A stretch of DNA of 64,000 nt from the NCBI RefSeq assembly GCF_905171765.1, contig NC_053390.1, forward strand, positions 210,867,359 to 210,931,358, given 5' to 3'. The notes under the pieces were generated by a model. It was not told where the DNA came from. It saw nothing but the letters and a program-made list of their open reading frames with translations, and did no database searches. The position numbers were made by a program, and so were the translations under genes. This DNA is from Bufo bufo. Taxonomy: Eukaryota > Chordata > Amphibia > Anura > Bufonidae. This document shows, in pieces, positions 21,895 to 30,540 of the stretch; position 1 is the stretch's first letter; every line of letters begins with the position of its first letter.

Positions 21895-22244
21895 GACACG
21901 ACCACCGGCTCCCTACACTGACACGGAGGGAGTCAGGGTCACCTGGATCCAGAAAAGACAAAATCATAAATACATAAACAGCACTTATCTTGCAGACGAA
22001 TGACGACTGACGACTGGGAACAGGGAACTGGGAACTGGGAACAGCATGCACACAACACTCCAGGAAGTTGTATCAGCCGCACACTACTGCATTAAGGGGG
22101 AGGAACTTAAAGGGTAGCGATCAGTCTAACTGCATGACAGCTGAGATAGACTAACGAGATGAGAAACTAAACCAAAACAAAGAAATTCAAGGAGGAGGAT
22201 CTGAGAAGCTCCTGTGAGTGCTTCTCAGCTGTCTGGCTGTGACA
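21895..22244 (-). repeat. Gypsy A 5' LTR, second piece
   Basis: This continues the LTR that was cut at 16336 and matches 13241-13590. It ends GTGACA, followed by the target duplication GCGCC at 22245-22249. It includes TATCAGCCGC at 22071-22080. Confidence 0.92.
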
Positions 22245-22249
22245 GCGCC

Positions 22250-23188
22250 GTTCTGATTGCAGACACTGGGGCACTTTCTTTCTTGCTACTGCCATCAATT
22301 AACATCCTGACACTGCTCTGTAACATTCTTTTTCACATTTTAACTTTCAATTCTCCATTAATATCACATCCTATAATCTTCATTAACTTCTTATAATTTT
22401 TTACATGTTGACTTCCTTCTTCTCTCGCTACAAGCTGAGGAGCAGTATATTCTCCTTCTTCATGTGAGTGGGACTGACCCATCTCAACAACAGTATTTCA
22501 GACTGACACACACACAAAACAGAGGAGTGATCAGCACCTTTAACCCTTTCCTCCGCAGACAAAGGATTCACCCTCCCCACTGGTTGGCTCAAATCTGACT
22601 ATCACGTCTGACTAGTCAGCTGGGACTCCCCCGAACGTCTTCCCCTGCTCCAGGGGTCAGGCGGGCTCCGCACGCATCTTCCTGGGGGTCAGGTCAGGTG
22701 GAGAATATCTCTGCAGTCTTTCCTTTCGGGTCATGAGGCTCCACGCGTCTCCCTGGCCAGGTCAGCCGGAGTTTACTTTGTCCCACACCTCGGCGCTACA
22801 GCGCCCCCTTCCAAACCAGGAGGTTACTGTCCCCTCTCTTTGTCTGTGGTTTTACCGTCTGTGCTCAACTCACTCCTCAGACAAATCACAGACACACACA
22901 AAACATATACACACCAGAGTGATCTATAAGTTCAGACTATTGGTTCTATAGACTCCAAGCTTTCAGCATTACAGCCGACTACTATACTTACATCGGTACC
23001 ACCTCACAGCAGACTGAGCTATCTGAGCATGACGAAGTAAATAGCAGAAAGGCAGATGAGATAAAAAGTTTTCTAACCTTTCTTTGAGGCTGCGGTCCTC
23101 TCCCCTCTGCCGTTCGTCCTCTCCCCTCTGCCGTTCGTCAAGCTCAGGGGCCCGTCTTGTCAGCTGTTGGATGCTACTTTCGCTCAGA
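22250..23188 (-). other. ERV 5' leader region, gag not identified
   Basis: ERV DNA between gypsy A and the primer site. No gag domain is readable on the minus strand. A short tandem CCTCTCCCCTCTGCCGTTCG (two units) lies near 23096-23137. It may be untranslated leader or decayed gag. Confidence 0.5.
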
Positions 23189-23206
23189 GTCCCATCTGGG
23201 GTGCCA
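23189..23206 (-). other. ERV primer binding site, tRNA-Arg-like
   Basis: On the minus strand TGGCACCCCAGATGGGAC lies two bases inside the 5' LTR. It is the complement of a tRNA 3' end GUCCCAUCUGGGGUGCCA. From memory this fits tRNA-Arg (CCU type) better than Pro or Lys. The position and the TGG start are clear; the tRNA identity is inferred. Confidence 0.75.
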
Positions 23207-23208
23207 TT

Positions 23209-23851
23209 TGATGAAGACGCCCTAAATTAGAGCATTTGAGATACACTCTGGTGCTCCAAATCAATGTACCCCCAGGGGGTTAATCTCCACGCGTGGTTGA
23301 GAGACTAGACACTGACACAGGAGCTGGTCAAAGCAATCTCTAACTTTTATTACACAGAATAAGTGGTATATGTATCTTCAGAAAAGGGCAGTACTTTCTG
23401 AGGCCCAGGCATTATTTCATTGGCTCAAAAGGATGAAGAGATAAGAGAGAGGAGATAATACACCTGCATCTGCGCACTGGGCACTACTTTGGAATGTGAA
23501 CTAATGTAAACATCTGGTTACCATCGCCATTTTGTAATGGCGTTTATCCTAACACTAATACTGCATACGTCATATGTGACACTTCAAGGAGGTGCTTCTC
23601 TATAGGCAGTGAATAATAGGTATATATCATCAACCCATATGATTGGCTTATGCATTCCTCCACAATCTATACACCTATACAAAGATGAGAAAACAGACAC
23701 TTCTCACAGCACAGCTCTTTGCCCCCCCCCCCCCCTCTCTTCTCCAGTCTTGAAACAAAGAGGGGGGTGGGAGGCACTTGAAAAAGAAAAAGTTAACTCA
23801 TTACAGTCCTAGAGATACAAAATATAGAATAAAATTCACTCATCTTTAACA
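23209..23851 (-). repeat. ERV 5' LTR
   Basis: 643 bp, TG...CA, a close copy of 4480-5123. On the minus strand it would drive transcription of the ERV. It is followed by the CAAG target duplication and then minisatellite units. Confidence 0.92.
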
Positions 23852-24395
23852 CAAGTACTCCGTCTATGAAGGAGAGTAATGCTACAGGCTGTACAGTGTA
23901 CCATGTACTGCAAGTACTCCACATATGAAAGGAGAGTAATGCGACAGGCTGTACAGTATCCAGTGATAGTGCAAGTACTCCACCTATGGAAGGAGGGTAA
24001 TGCTACAGGCTGTACGGTATACCATGGTAGTGCAAGTACTCCGCCTATGAAAGGAGGGTAATGCGACAGGCTGTACAGTATCCAGCGATAGTGCAAGTAC
24101 TCCACCTATGGAAGGAGGGTAATGCTACAGGCTGTACAGTATCCAGTGATAGTGCAAGTACTCCACCTATTGAAGGCGGTAATGCTACAGGCTGTACAGT
24201 ATCCAGTGGAAGTGCAATTACTCCGCCTATGGAAGGGGGTAATGCTACAGGCTGTACAGTATCCAGCGATAGTGCAAGTACTCCACCTATTGAAGGAGGG
24301 TAATGCTACAGGCTGAACAGTATCCAGTGATAGTGCAAGTACTCCGCCTATGGAAGGGGGTAATGCTATAGGATGTACAGTATCCTAGTCGTAAG
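23852..24395 (+). repeat. About 60-bp minisatellite, right part
   Basis: About nine regular 60-61-bp units (GCTACAGGCTGTACAGTATC...AGTGCAAGTACTCC). They continue the array broken at 4479: the left side ends AGTGCAAG and the right side begins CAAGTACTCC, sharing only the duplicated CAAG. Confidence 0.92.
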
Positions 24396-25370
24396 TAGCT
24401 AGCGGTAGGGCAAGCACACCGCCTATCTATTGCACCACTGGCTTCGCTGTAGATGTAGAGAGGACACAGTGTAAGCCTGAACGTGGGGCACTACAAGCAC
24501 TAAGATAACAAGCTGGTCACACACTGCTATAGGGCCATGGGAACTTAGCCTAAAATAGGAGCGGAGCCCCAAGGGTTAATAATAATAATAGCCCCAATCC
24601 TATCCACCCTTTTAAGAGTGGTAGGTAATTATTTTTCCTCTAGCCACAGAAGCACTGAGGCAAGGAAGGGGTTAAGTAGGTTGGGGGCAGAGCTCAGTGG
24701 GCCAAAGACATGAGCACAAAAGTTTTGCACTCTGAGGGTACAGTCCCTGCCCCCCAAACATTCTGGGAGAACGCGGCATAGTAGGCCGCAGAGCCGGGGC
24801 CTCGCGTACAGGTGGGGCCGACCAGAAGAACTTCCGGCTGGGAGGGCAGTGCATGGAGGGAGTGTCAGGGGGATCTTGCCGCCCGAATAGAGGAGGCTGG
24901 GAACGGGCGTACCGACGCGCAGTGTGTTCACTTTAGAGAACAAAGGCGAACAGAACCCAGCAGAAGGTTAACGCCCTAGATCCCAGTACAGGGAGGAGGG
25001 GAGGAAGTCTAACCCCTGAGGGGGATGGTGGCAGGGGCAAGCAGGGAAAGGTAGGTAATACCTAGACGGTTTCTGCCCACCCTGATTCCAGCAGTGTCAC
25101 ATTCCTCAGTGTGCGGCCCCTTGGGGAGGGTGGCTACACTGGTAACAGGGGGGACTTATGTAAGTAGCAGCAATGTGACATTGTAGCTGGCGGGTAACAG
25201 AGGATTTGAGATCCACTGTTCCTCCTTGTCTTCCAGAGGTGATGAACGAGCAGCGGGCTTGAGGACCCACTGGTCTCCTGCCTCAAGTGTGGGAAAACAG
25301 GTGGTGAGAGCCCGCCTGTAGTCCGAGCGGAAAAATAAAAATGAAAAATATTTGGCAGACCTGCAGGAAA
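24396..25370. other. Non-coding, no gene recognised
   Basis: A moderately GC-rich stretch between the minisatellite and the inverted-repeat block. It includes an (AAT)n-like run near 24580. No domain is seen in the open frames on the minus strand at 24629-24943 or 25156-25374. Confidence 0.55.
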
Positions 25371-25540
25371 ACATGTCTGCCTCCTACGGACACTAAGCTA
25401 AAACTGATTAGCTCAGTGTCTGCAGGAGGGGTATAGCTGAGAGGAGGAGCTAACACTTTTTTTTGCTTAGTGTCACCACCTAGTGGCAGCAGCTATACGC
25501 ATGGTCCTCTGTGTCCCCCAATGTTACGAGTGAGAAATAT
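25371..25540 (-). repeat. Right half of the distant inverted repeat pair
   Basis: On the minus strand: ACTCGTAACATTGGGGGACA, then GTGTTAGCTCCTCCTCTCAG, CTATACCCCTCCTGCAGACA and CTGAGCTAATCAGTTT. The same blocks occur on the plus strand at 880-1210 in swapped order. Confidence 0.55.
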
Positions 25541-25667
25541 GGATACCTGAAGGTTCTTTCACACGACCCAATAATCAGGCAAATTTTCAGGGGTGAGCGT
25601 TTGTATAAACACTAGTTCCGATATCTGCCTGTGTGAAAGGTGCTGGCAATTAACCGATGGTCGTTCA

Positions 25668-25852
25668 TCAGGTGAAGATATTGGAGGTCTTTTCACCTTG
25701 CCTATAAGACAAGTGCTTTTTTTTATCCGTACTTAGTGAGTTGGTGCTACACCCCACATATTGCTTATTACAGGTAACACATGTGGCTATATATACTACA
25801 TAGGAGGTATTACAATTAATGTAGCCAGTGATATTATAAGTAAGTTGTGAAA
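25668..25852 (-). pseudogene. Penelope-type GIY-YIG endonuclease relic
   Basis: A minus-strand peptide reads INCNTSYVVYIATC then CNKQYVGCSTNSL and KKHLSYRQGEK. This is the GIY-YIG arrangement (VVYIA ... YVG) with the Cys pair between the two halves, as in the C-terminal endonuclease of Penelope-like elements. Only this fragment survives, and it abuts a SINE. It is a different, more decayed copy than the element at 39-44 kb. Confidence 0.65.
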
Positions 25853-26075
25853 CAGTTGATGCAAACCTAGTGGTTAGCAGTGGAACCTTGCAGTGCGGGA
25901 GTCCTAGGTTCGAATCCGAGCAAAGACAACATCTGCATGGAATTTGTATGTTCTCGGTTTGCATGGGTTTCCTCTGGGTACTTCTGGTTGTTCCCACACT
26001 CCAAAGACATATTGATAGGGAACTTACATTGTGAGCCCCATTAGGAACAGTGCGTGAAGATTATGTCTGTAAAGT
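25853..26075 (+). mobile_element. tRNA-derived SINE
   Basis: A tRNA-like head has GTGGTTAGCAGTGG (A-box region) and GGTTCGAATCC (B box, 25908-25918). The body that follows has CATGGAATTTGTATGTTCTC, GGGTTTCCTCTGGGTACT and CACACTCCAAAGACATATTG. This matches the widespread fish/amphibian tRNA-SINE body. It is not a functional tRNA gene, since no cloverleaf closes after the B box. Confidence 0.75.
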
Positions 26076-26109
26076 GAACATTCTTTACATTTCCTGTGAC
26101 ACCCCCAAG

Positions 26110-26205
26110 TGGTGAGCGCAGTGACGTCAGCGCAGGTCCTGCTAAATGAAGATTGAAATCTTCTATCTTCATTCAGCAGGACCTGTGCTGACGTCACCAC
26201 GTGGT
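26110..26205. repeat. Short inverted repeat
   Basis: GGTGAGCGCAGTGACGTCAG ... CAGGTCCTGCTAAATGAAGAT is repeated in reverse (ATCTTCATTCAGCAGGACCTG, GTGCTGACGTCAC), giving a hairpin of about 40-bp arms. Probably a decayed MITE. Confidence 0.6.
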
Positions 26206-26424
26206 GAGCGCGATTACGTCATCAAAGGTCCTTTTGCAGATCCTGAAAGAAGAAACAAGAACACGATGCCAGCTGCGCGATCAAGTGGATGAGGTGAGTT
26301 AATTATATATTTTTTTAACCCCTCAATCCACATTTTTGTAAGAATTCTGTATTAAGAATGCTATTATTTTCCCTTATAAACATGTTATAAGGGAAAATAA
26401 TACAGTGAATACACTTTAATGGGG

Positions 26425-26735
26425 TCCGGGGTTGCTTTCATCCGTATCATCTCCTAGCAACCATGCGTGAAAATCACACCGCATCCGCACTTGCTTGCGG
26501 ATGCTATACGATTTTCACGCAGACCCATTCATTTCTATGGGGCCTGCTTTGCCTGAAAAACGCTGAATATATAACATGCTGCAATTTTCACGCAACGCAC
26601 AAGTAATGCTGAAAATCACTGCTCATCTGCACAGCCCCATTGAAGTGAATGGGTCTAGATTCAGTGCGGGTGCAATGCGTTCACCTCACGCATTGCACCC
26701 GTGCGGAATTCTCGCCCGTGTGAAAGGGGCCTAAG
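26425..26735. mobile_element. Decayed MITE-like snapback DNA
   Basis: It contains self-complementary blocks such as GCATCCGCACTTGCTTGCGG and GTGCAATGCGTTCACCTCAC, and ends GTGTGAAAGGGGCCTAA, resembling the Harbinger-type MITE ends elsewhere in the window. The left terminus could not be fixed. Confidence 0.4.
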
Positions 26736-27057
26736 AGCAGAACAACATAAAAAATAGCAATGATGTGAAACCAGTCAATGGCCTCTTTCACATGAGCATA
26801 TCTGCAATCCTTATACGACGCCTATTTTGCTTACCAGAATCCACTTCTAATGTAAATGTTAATCACATGGACGTATAATCCACAGAATGTCCTAGTTTTG
26901 TGGATATTTGCTTTAAAATATGCCCATTACAGTCTAGAAGAGTCCATAAAAACTGCAGGAAGGAAGGAATCCAATCCATATGAATTATTGCAGTAATAGT
27001 CTCTCATATAGCACTTGCAATTCTTTGGTAAAACATAAGATCACTGGATACATTTTT

Positions 27058-27763
27058 TCTTAGCTGTTTTTATATGGGATACTGTGTAATATATATTTGG
27101 GATGGCACGAATTAGGCTATTTTCACACTCGCGTTTGGTGCGGATCTGTCATGGATCTGCACAGACGGATCCGCACCGATAATACAACCGCATGCATCCG
27201 TTCAGAACGGACCCGTTTGTATTATCTTTAACATTTCCAAAATGGATCCATCTTGAACACCATTGAAAGTCAATGGGGGATGGATCTGTTTTCTATTGTG
27301 CCATATTGTGTCAATGAAAACGGATCCGTCCCCATTGACTTACATTGTTTGCCTCCGCCGCAAGCAGCGTTTTGGTGTCCACCTCCAGAGCGGAATGGAG
27401 GCGGAACGGAAGCAAACTGATGCATTCTGAACGGATCCTTATCCATTCATTGTAAATCTGGACGGATCCGTTTGGCTCCGCACGGCCAGGCGGACACCCG
27501 AACGCTGCAAGCTGCGTTTGGGTGTCCGCCTGCTGAGCGGAACGGAGGTCAAACGGTGCCAGACTGAGGCATTCTGAGCGGATCCGCATCCACTCAGAAT
27601 GCATTGGGGCCGTACGGATCCGTTCGGGCCGCTTGTGAGAGCCTTCAAACGGAACCCCGAACGCTAGTGTGAAAGTAGCCTTAGCCTGCTGTCTTCTTTC
27701 TATAAGACACAGTTCCTATTCTCTCATCCAAGCCAAATAGCCTCAGATCCAAGAAGGAGAATT
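27058..27763 (+). repeat. Dispersed repeat, filled-site copy
   Basis: 27058-27114 and 27681-27763 together match 482-625. The copy is interrupted by the MITE at 27115-27680. Confidence 0.75.
27115..27680. mobile_element. Harbinger-type MITE, 566 bp
   Basis: The ends are GGCTATTTTCACACTCGCG and CTAGTGTGAAAGTAGCC with TTA duplication at 27112-27114 and 27681-27683. The empty site at 533-545 has a single TTA, proving the borders. The interior is rich in GGATCCGTT-like palindromes and inverted segments. It has no transposase. Confidence 0.93.
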
Positions 27764-28203
27764 CCGCACGGGTACAATGCTATGCTGCACAGCGCGGCCG
27801 GCAATACATGAGTTACAGTGCGGGGATGGAGGAGGGGCTTGAGGCAAGTCGTTATTTTAATGAACAAATGTTCTTCTATTTATTCTATTTTATTTATCTG
27901 TTCTGTGCAGTGCTATTAAGAAAATGGCAAGTTTTGTATTTTGTACTTTTGCAGTAATGCAAATATGTTATTTAATTTAGTAAAAGATGTTTTATTTTGA
28001 AAAACACTGTGCATTTCAGTTCTGGAGTTAAGCATAACTACATTTCAGCATTATCGGTAATTTGTGTGTGCTTTTGCCTTGAAAATCCAAGCAAATAGAC
28101 CTCTAGCACAATTCCCTTAAAATATCGTATCGCATATTGTTATCCGCAATTTTTAGGGCCCTAATCACAATCGGGGCCAAAATTCCCATATCGTGCAGCC
28201 CTA
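27764..28203. other. AT-rich DNA with hAT-like 3' end
   Basis: The stretch ends with ATATCGTGCAGCCCTA, which resembles the terminal repeat of hAT-type non-autonomous elements. No matching left end is found, so only a fragment is proposed. No gene is seen. Confidence 0.35.
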
Positions 28204-28579
28204 CTTTTAATAAAAAAATTATTGGGTAGTTGAAGTGACAAAAAAAAAGGCAAATTGGCTGTTTTTATTTTTTTTCCGTTATGCCATTTGCCGTATGCAA
28301 ATATTGCTACGGCAAATGCAATTGCTACGGTGTATATTGCTATATTTTAATAATATGGGAATTTTCGCACGTGGCAATGCCCATGATGTTTATTTTTTTA
28401 TTGTGGGGGATTCAGTCAGCACAACCCTGTATGCACAAATGCAATCGTACTCTGCAACCAGCACTCTGCCCCCCATCTCTATGCTGGATGTTGAATGAGG
28501 GCATTGGTGTAACATTTTGGCCAAAGCGTAATAAAGCCTCTCACCACGACAAGGTCGCCTCTATGAGTGGTCCCTAACA
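28204..28579. other. Non-coding, no gene
   Basis: AT-rich sequence with short local repeats (GCAAATATTGCTACGGCAAA, GCAATTGCTACGG). Open frames at 28235-28577 show no domain. Confidence 0.5.
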
Positions 28580-29396
28580 CTAGTTCCTACCTGTTTTATG
28601 GGCCATGATAGCCACACAAAGTCCAGGGAGGCTAGTTTTAAAAAGTCCAGTATAAAACTGAGTCTACTTTTACCAGAGCGCCTACCAGTAGCCATTTGGC
28701 TCCAGGAGAAGTATATAGTTGGGCTCAGCATGCATGTTGGTACTTGCATCCCTGGATCCGATGAAAGCTGTCCACTGCACCGGACGGGGTTAAAAGCAGA
28801 GTGTGCCTGGCGTGCATGCTGTAAACCTGCTGCATGCTGAACCTGCGCTCCCTGACTTTGTATTATGGCAAGAAAAAGCAAGTAAAGATAAAACAAGTGG
28901 CCATCAATACTTTAAGAAATTGAAGGTCAGTCAGTCAGAGGCCGAAGACATTGGGAATACTTTGAAAGTAAGGGGCTTTTTTTTGACCATGAAGGAGAGT
29001 GATGGGGTGCTGCGCCAGATGACCTGGCCTCCACAGTCACCGGACCTGAACTCAATCGATATGGTATGGGGTGAGCTGGACCGCAGAGTGAGGCAAAAGG
29101 GCCAACAAGTGCTAACATCTCTGGGAACTCCTTCAAGAACTGTTTGGAAGACCAATTTCAGGGGACTACCTCTTGAAGCTCATCAAGAGAATGCCAGAGT
29201 GTGCAAAGCATAATCAAAGCAAAAGGTGGCTACTTTGAAGAACCTAGATTATGACATATTTTCAGTTTGTTTCACATTTGTTTGTTATGTATATAATTCC
29301 ACATGTGTTAATTCATAGTTTTTGATGCCTTCATAGTCATGAAAATAAAGAAAGACTCTTTGAATGAGGTGTGTCCAAACTTTTGGTCTGTACTGT
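28580..29396 (+). mobile_element. Second Tc1-like family, 5'-truncated
   Basis: A transposase tail is followed by a 3' end GGTGTGTCCAAACTTTTGGT ... CTGTACTG and TA. The inverted copy of this end lies at 29656-29750. The 5' inverted repeat is not present on the left side, so this is a truncated copy. The left limit is approximate. Confidence 0.7.
28840..29213 (+). pseudogene. Tc1-like transposase C-terminal remnant
   Basis: A frame reads MTWPPQSPDLNSIDMVWGEL DRRVRQK, the region of the third catalytic acid in Tc1 transposases (normally NPIE). Here it reads NSIDMVW, so the Glu is Asp. QENARVCKA at the end matches the typical C-terminus. The first two catalytic Asp regions are missing. Inactive relic. 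Confidence 0.75.
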
Positions 29397-29417
29397 ATAT
29401 ATATATATATATATAAT
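29397..29417. repeat. (TA)n microsatellite
   Basis: Short TA run between the Tc1-like 3' end and the palindrome; matched by another TA run at 29629-29653. Confidence 0.9.
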
Positions 29418-29630
29418 ACAAACGAATGATGAGGCAGCACTTCCAGCATAGAGTGAACGGGTGAGGGACCCCAAACTTTAATCAAAGCGACGTTTCGGCC
29501 TGCTCAATGAGGCCTTTCTCAAGCTTGAGGTAAGGCCTCATTGAGCAGGCCGAAACGTCGCTTTGAATAAAGTTTGGGGTCCTCACCCGTTCACTCTATG
29601 CTGGAAGTGCTGCCTCATCATTCGTTTGAT
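29418..29630. mobile_element. Penelope-type palindrome in TA repeats
   Basis: About 105-bp arms (CGAATGATGAGGCAGCACTT ... and its reverse complement) meet near 29515-29530. It is flanked on both sides by TA runs. Each arm carries a GGCCT-loop-AGGCC stem followed by GAAACGTC. The layout matches the larger GAAACGTT palindromes at 39-47 kb. Confidence 0.75.
29477..29556. other. Hammerhead-like motifs, family 3 (two arms)
   Basis: Both strands read AAGC-TTGA(G)(A)AA-GGCCT-loop-AGGCC-GAAAC-GTC-GCTT. Helix I (AAGC/GCTT) and helix II (GGCCT/AGGCC) pair. GAAA and GUC stand at the expected positions. The 5' core reads UUGA..A instead of CUGAUGA, so activity is doubtful. Confidence 0.5.
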
Positions 29631-29655
29631 ATATATATATATATATATATATACA

Positions 29656-29750
29656 GTACAGACCAAAAGTTTGGACACACCTCATTCAAAGAGTTTTCTT
29701 TATTTTCATGACTATGAAGGCATCAAAACTATGAATTAACACATGTGGAG
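29656..29750 (-). repeat. Inverted copy of the Tc1-like terminal repeat
   Basis: CAGTACAGACCAAAAGTTTG GACACACCTC ... ATGAATTAACACATGTGGAG is the reverse complement of 29300-29396. Together with the TA runs and the palindrome it makes a roughly 450-bp mirrored structure. Confidence 0.85.
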
Positions 29751-29839
29751 TTTGATATATTTAGTGGAGGAAGAGCCGACCTCTGTGGGGATTTTGCACC
29801 CGGTACATCGTGTCTGACTGTGCTGCTGCACTATTTGTG

Positions 29840-29879
<40 letters not shown>

Positions 29880-29902
29880 ACACACACACACACACACACA
29901 TA
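29751..29902. repeat. Spacer with (TA)n(CA)n microsatellite
   Basis: Unassigned sequence to about 29836, then TA repeats (29839-29876) and CA repeats (29878-29900). It is the left flank of the next Tc1-like element. Confidence 0.8.
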
Positions 29903-30289
29903 CAGCGGATATAAAAAGTCTACACACCCCTGTTAAAATGTCAGGTTTCTGTGATGTAAAAAAAATTTGATAAAGATAAATCATTTTAGAACTTTTACCA
30001 CCTTTAATGTGACCTATAAACTGTACCACTCAATTGAAAAACAAGCTGAAATCTTTTAGGTAGAGGGAAGAAAAAATATAAAAATAAAATAATATGGTTG
30101 CATAAGTGTGCACACCCTCTTATAACTAGGGATGTAGCTGTGTTCAGAATTAAGCAATCACATTCAAAATCATGTTAAATAGGAGTCAGCATACACCTGC
30201 AATCATTTAAAGTGCCTCTGATTAACTCCAAATAAAGATCAGCTGCTCTAGTTGGTCTTTCCTGAAATTTTCTTAGTCGCACACCCTTA

Positions 30290-30523
30290 AACTAATACTT
30301 TGTTTTAGCAGCTTTTGATTTTATTACAGCACTCAGTCTTTTGGGGTAATAGTCTATCAGCATGGCACATTTTGACTTGGCAAGATTTGGCCACTCTTTT
30401 GTGCAAAAACACTCCAAATCTGTCAGATTGCGAGGGCATCTCCTGTGCACAGCCCTCTTCAGATCACCCCACAGATTTTCAATCGGATTTAGGTCTAGGC
30501 TCTGGCTGGGTCATTCCAAAACT
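30290..30523 (-). pseudogene. Tc1-like transposase, C-terminal piece
   Basis: On the minus strand LDLNPIENLWGDLKRAVH holds the third catalytic residue (Glu), and the typical tail (KSKCAMLIDYYPKRLSAVIKSK-like) follows. The piece joins the rest of the gene at 38073 once the piggyBac and one TTAA are removed. Confidence 0.88.
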
Positions 30524-30540
30524 TTAACCTCCTCCCGTCA

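Larger units (their letters stand above)
13039..22244 (-). mobile_element. Chromodomain Ty3/gypsy element A
   Basis: LTRs TGTCACGG...GTGACA lie at 13039-13590 and at 16135-16336 plus 21895-22244; the second LTR is split by gypsy B. The 5-bp target duplication GCGCC is at 13034-13038 and 22245-22249. The polypurine tract beside the left LTR and the gag start beside the right LTR show minus-strand orientation. Coding order is gag, then integrase and chromodomain. Protease, RT and RNase H are missing through an internal deletion near 15.12 kb. The LTRs are about 99% identical by eye. The coding part is close to that of gypsy B, but the LTRs are unrelated. Confidence 0.93.
4480..23851 (-). mobile_element. 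Env-less endogenous retrovirus, complete LTR to LTR
   Basis: Two direct LTRs (4480-5123 and 23209-23851), each TG...CA, bound the element. The 4-bp target duplication CAAG lies at 4476-4479 and 23852-23855. A tRNA-type primer site adjoins the right LTR and a polypurine tract adjoins the left LTR, so it reads on the minus strand. Pol fragments in order are protease, reverse transcriptase, RNase H and integrase, resembling gamma/epsilon-type retroviruses. Integrase runs almost to the polypurine tract, leaving no room for env. Gag is not recognisable. The internal part is broken by a Tc1-like element, a Harbinger-type MITE and a gypsy nest, plus many stops. The two LTRs differ at only a handful of sites (about 98% identical by eye), so it is fairly recent. 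Confidence 0.92.

Noticed and set aside
24061..24303. Open frame with repeated VQYPxxVQVLHLWKEG-like peptides
   Set aside because: It is the 60-bp minisatellite read in frame; unit length is divisible by three, and there is no start context or domain.
25856..25930. tRNA-like A and B boxes considered as a tRNA gene
   Set aside because: No acceptor stem closes after the B box and a SINE body follows.
482..27763. The repeats at 482-625 and 27058-27763 as LTRs of one huge element
   Set aside because: Only about 140 bp match, no TG...CA ends, no target duplication; better explained as a dispersed repeat.
29736..30029. Frames with VCVCVCV or YIYIYI runs, also at 44821-45119 and 60122-60510
   Set aside because: Translated microsatellites.
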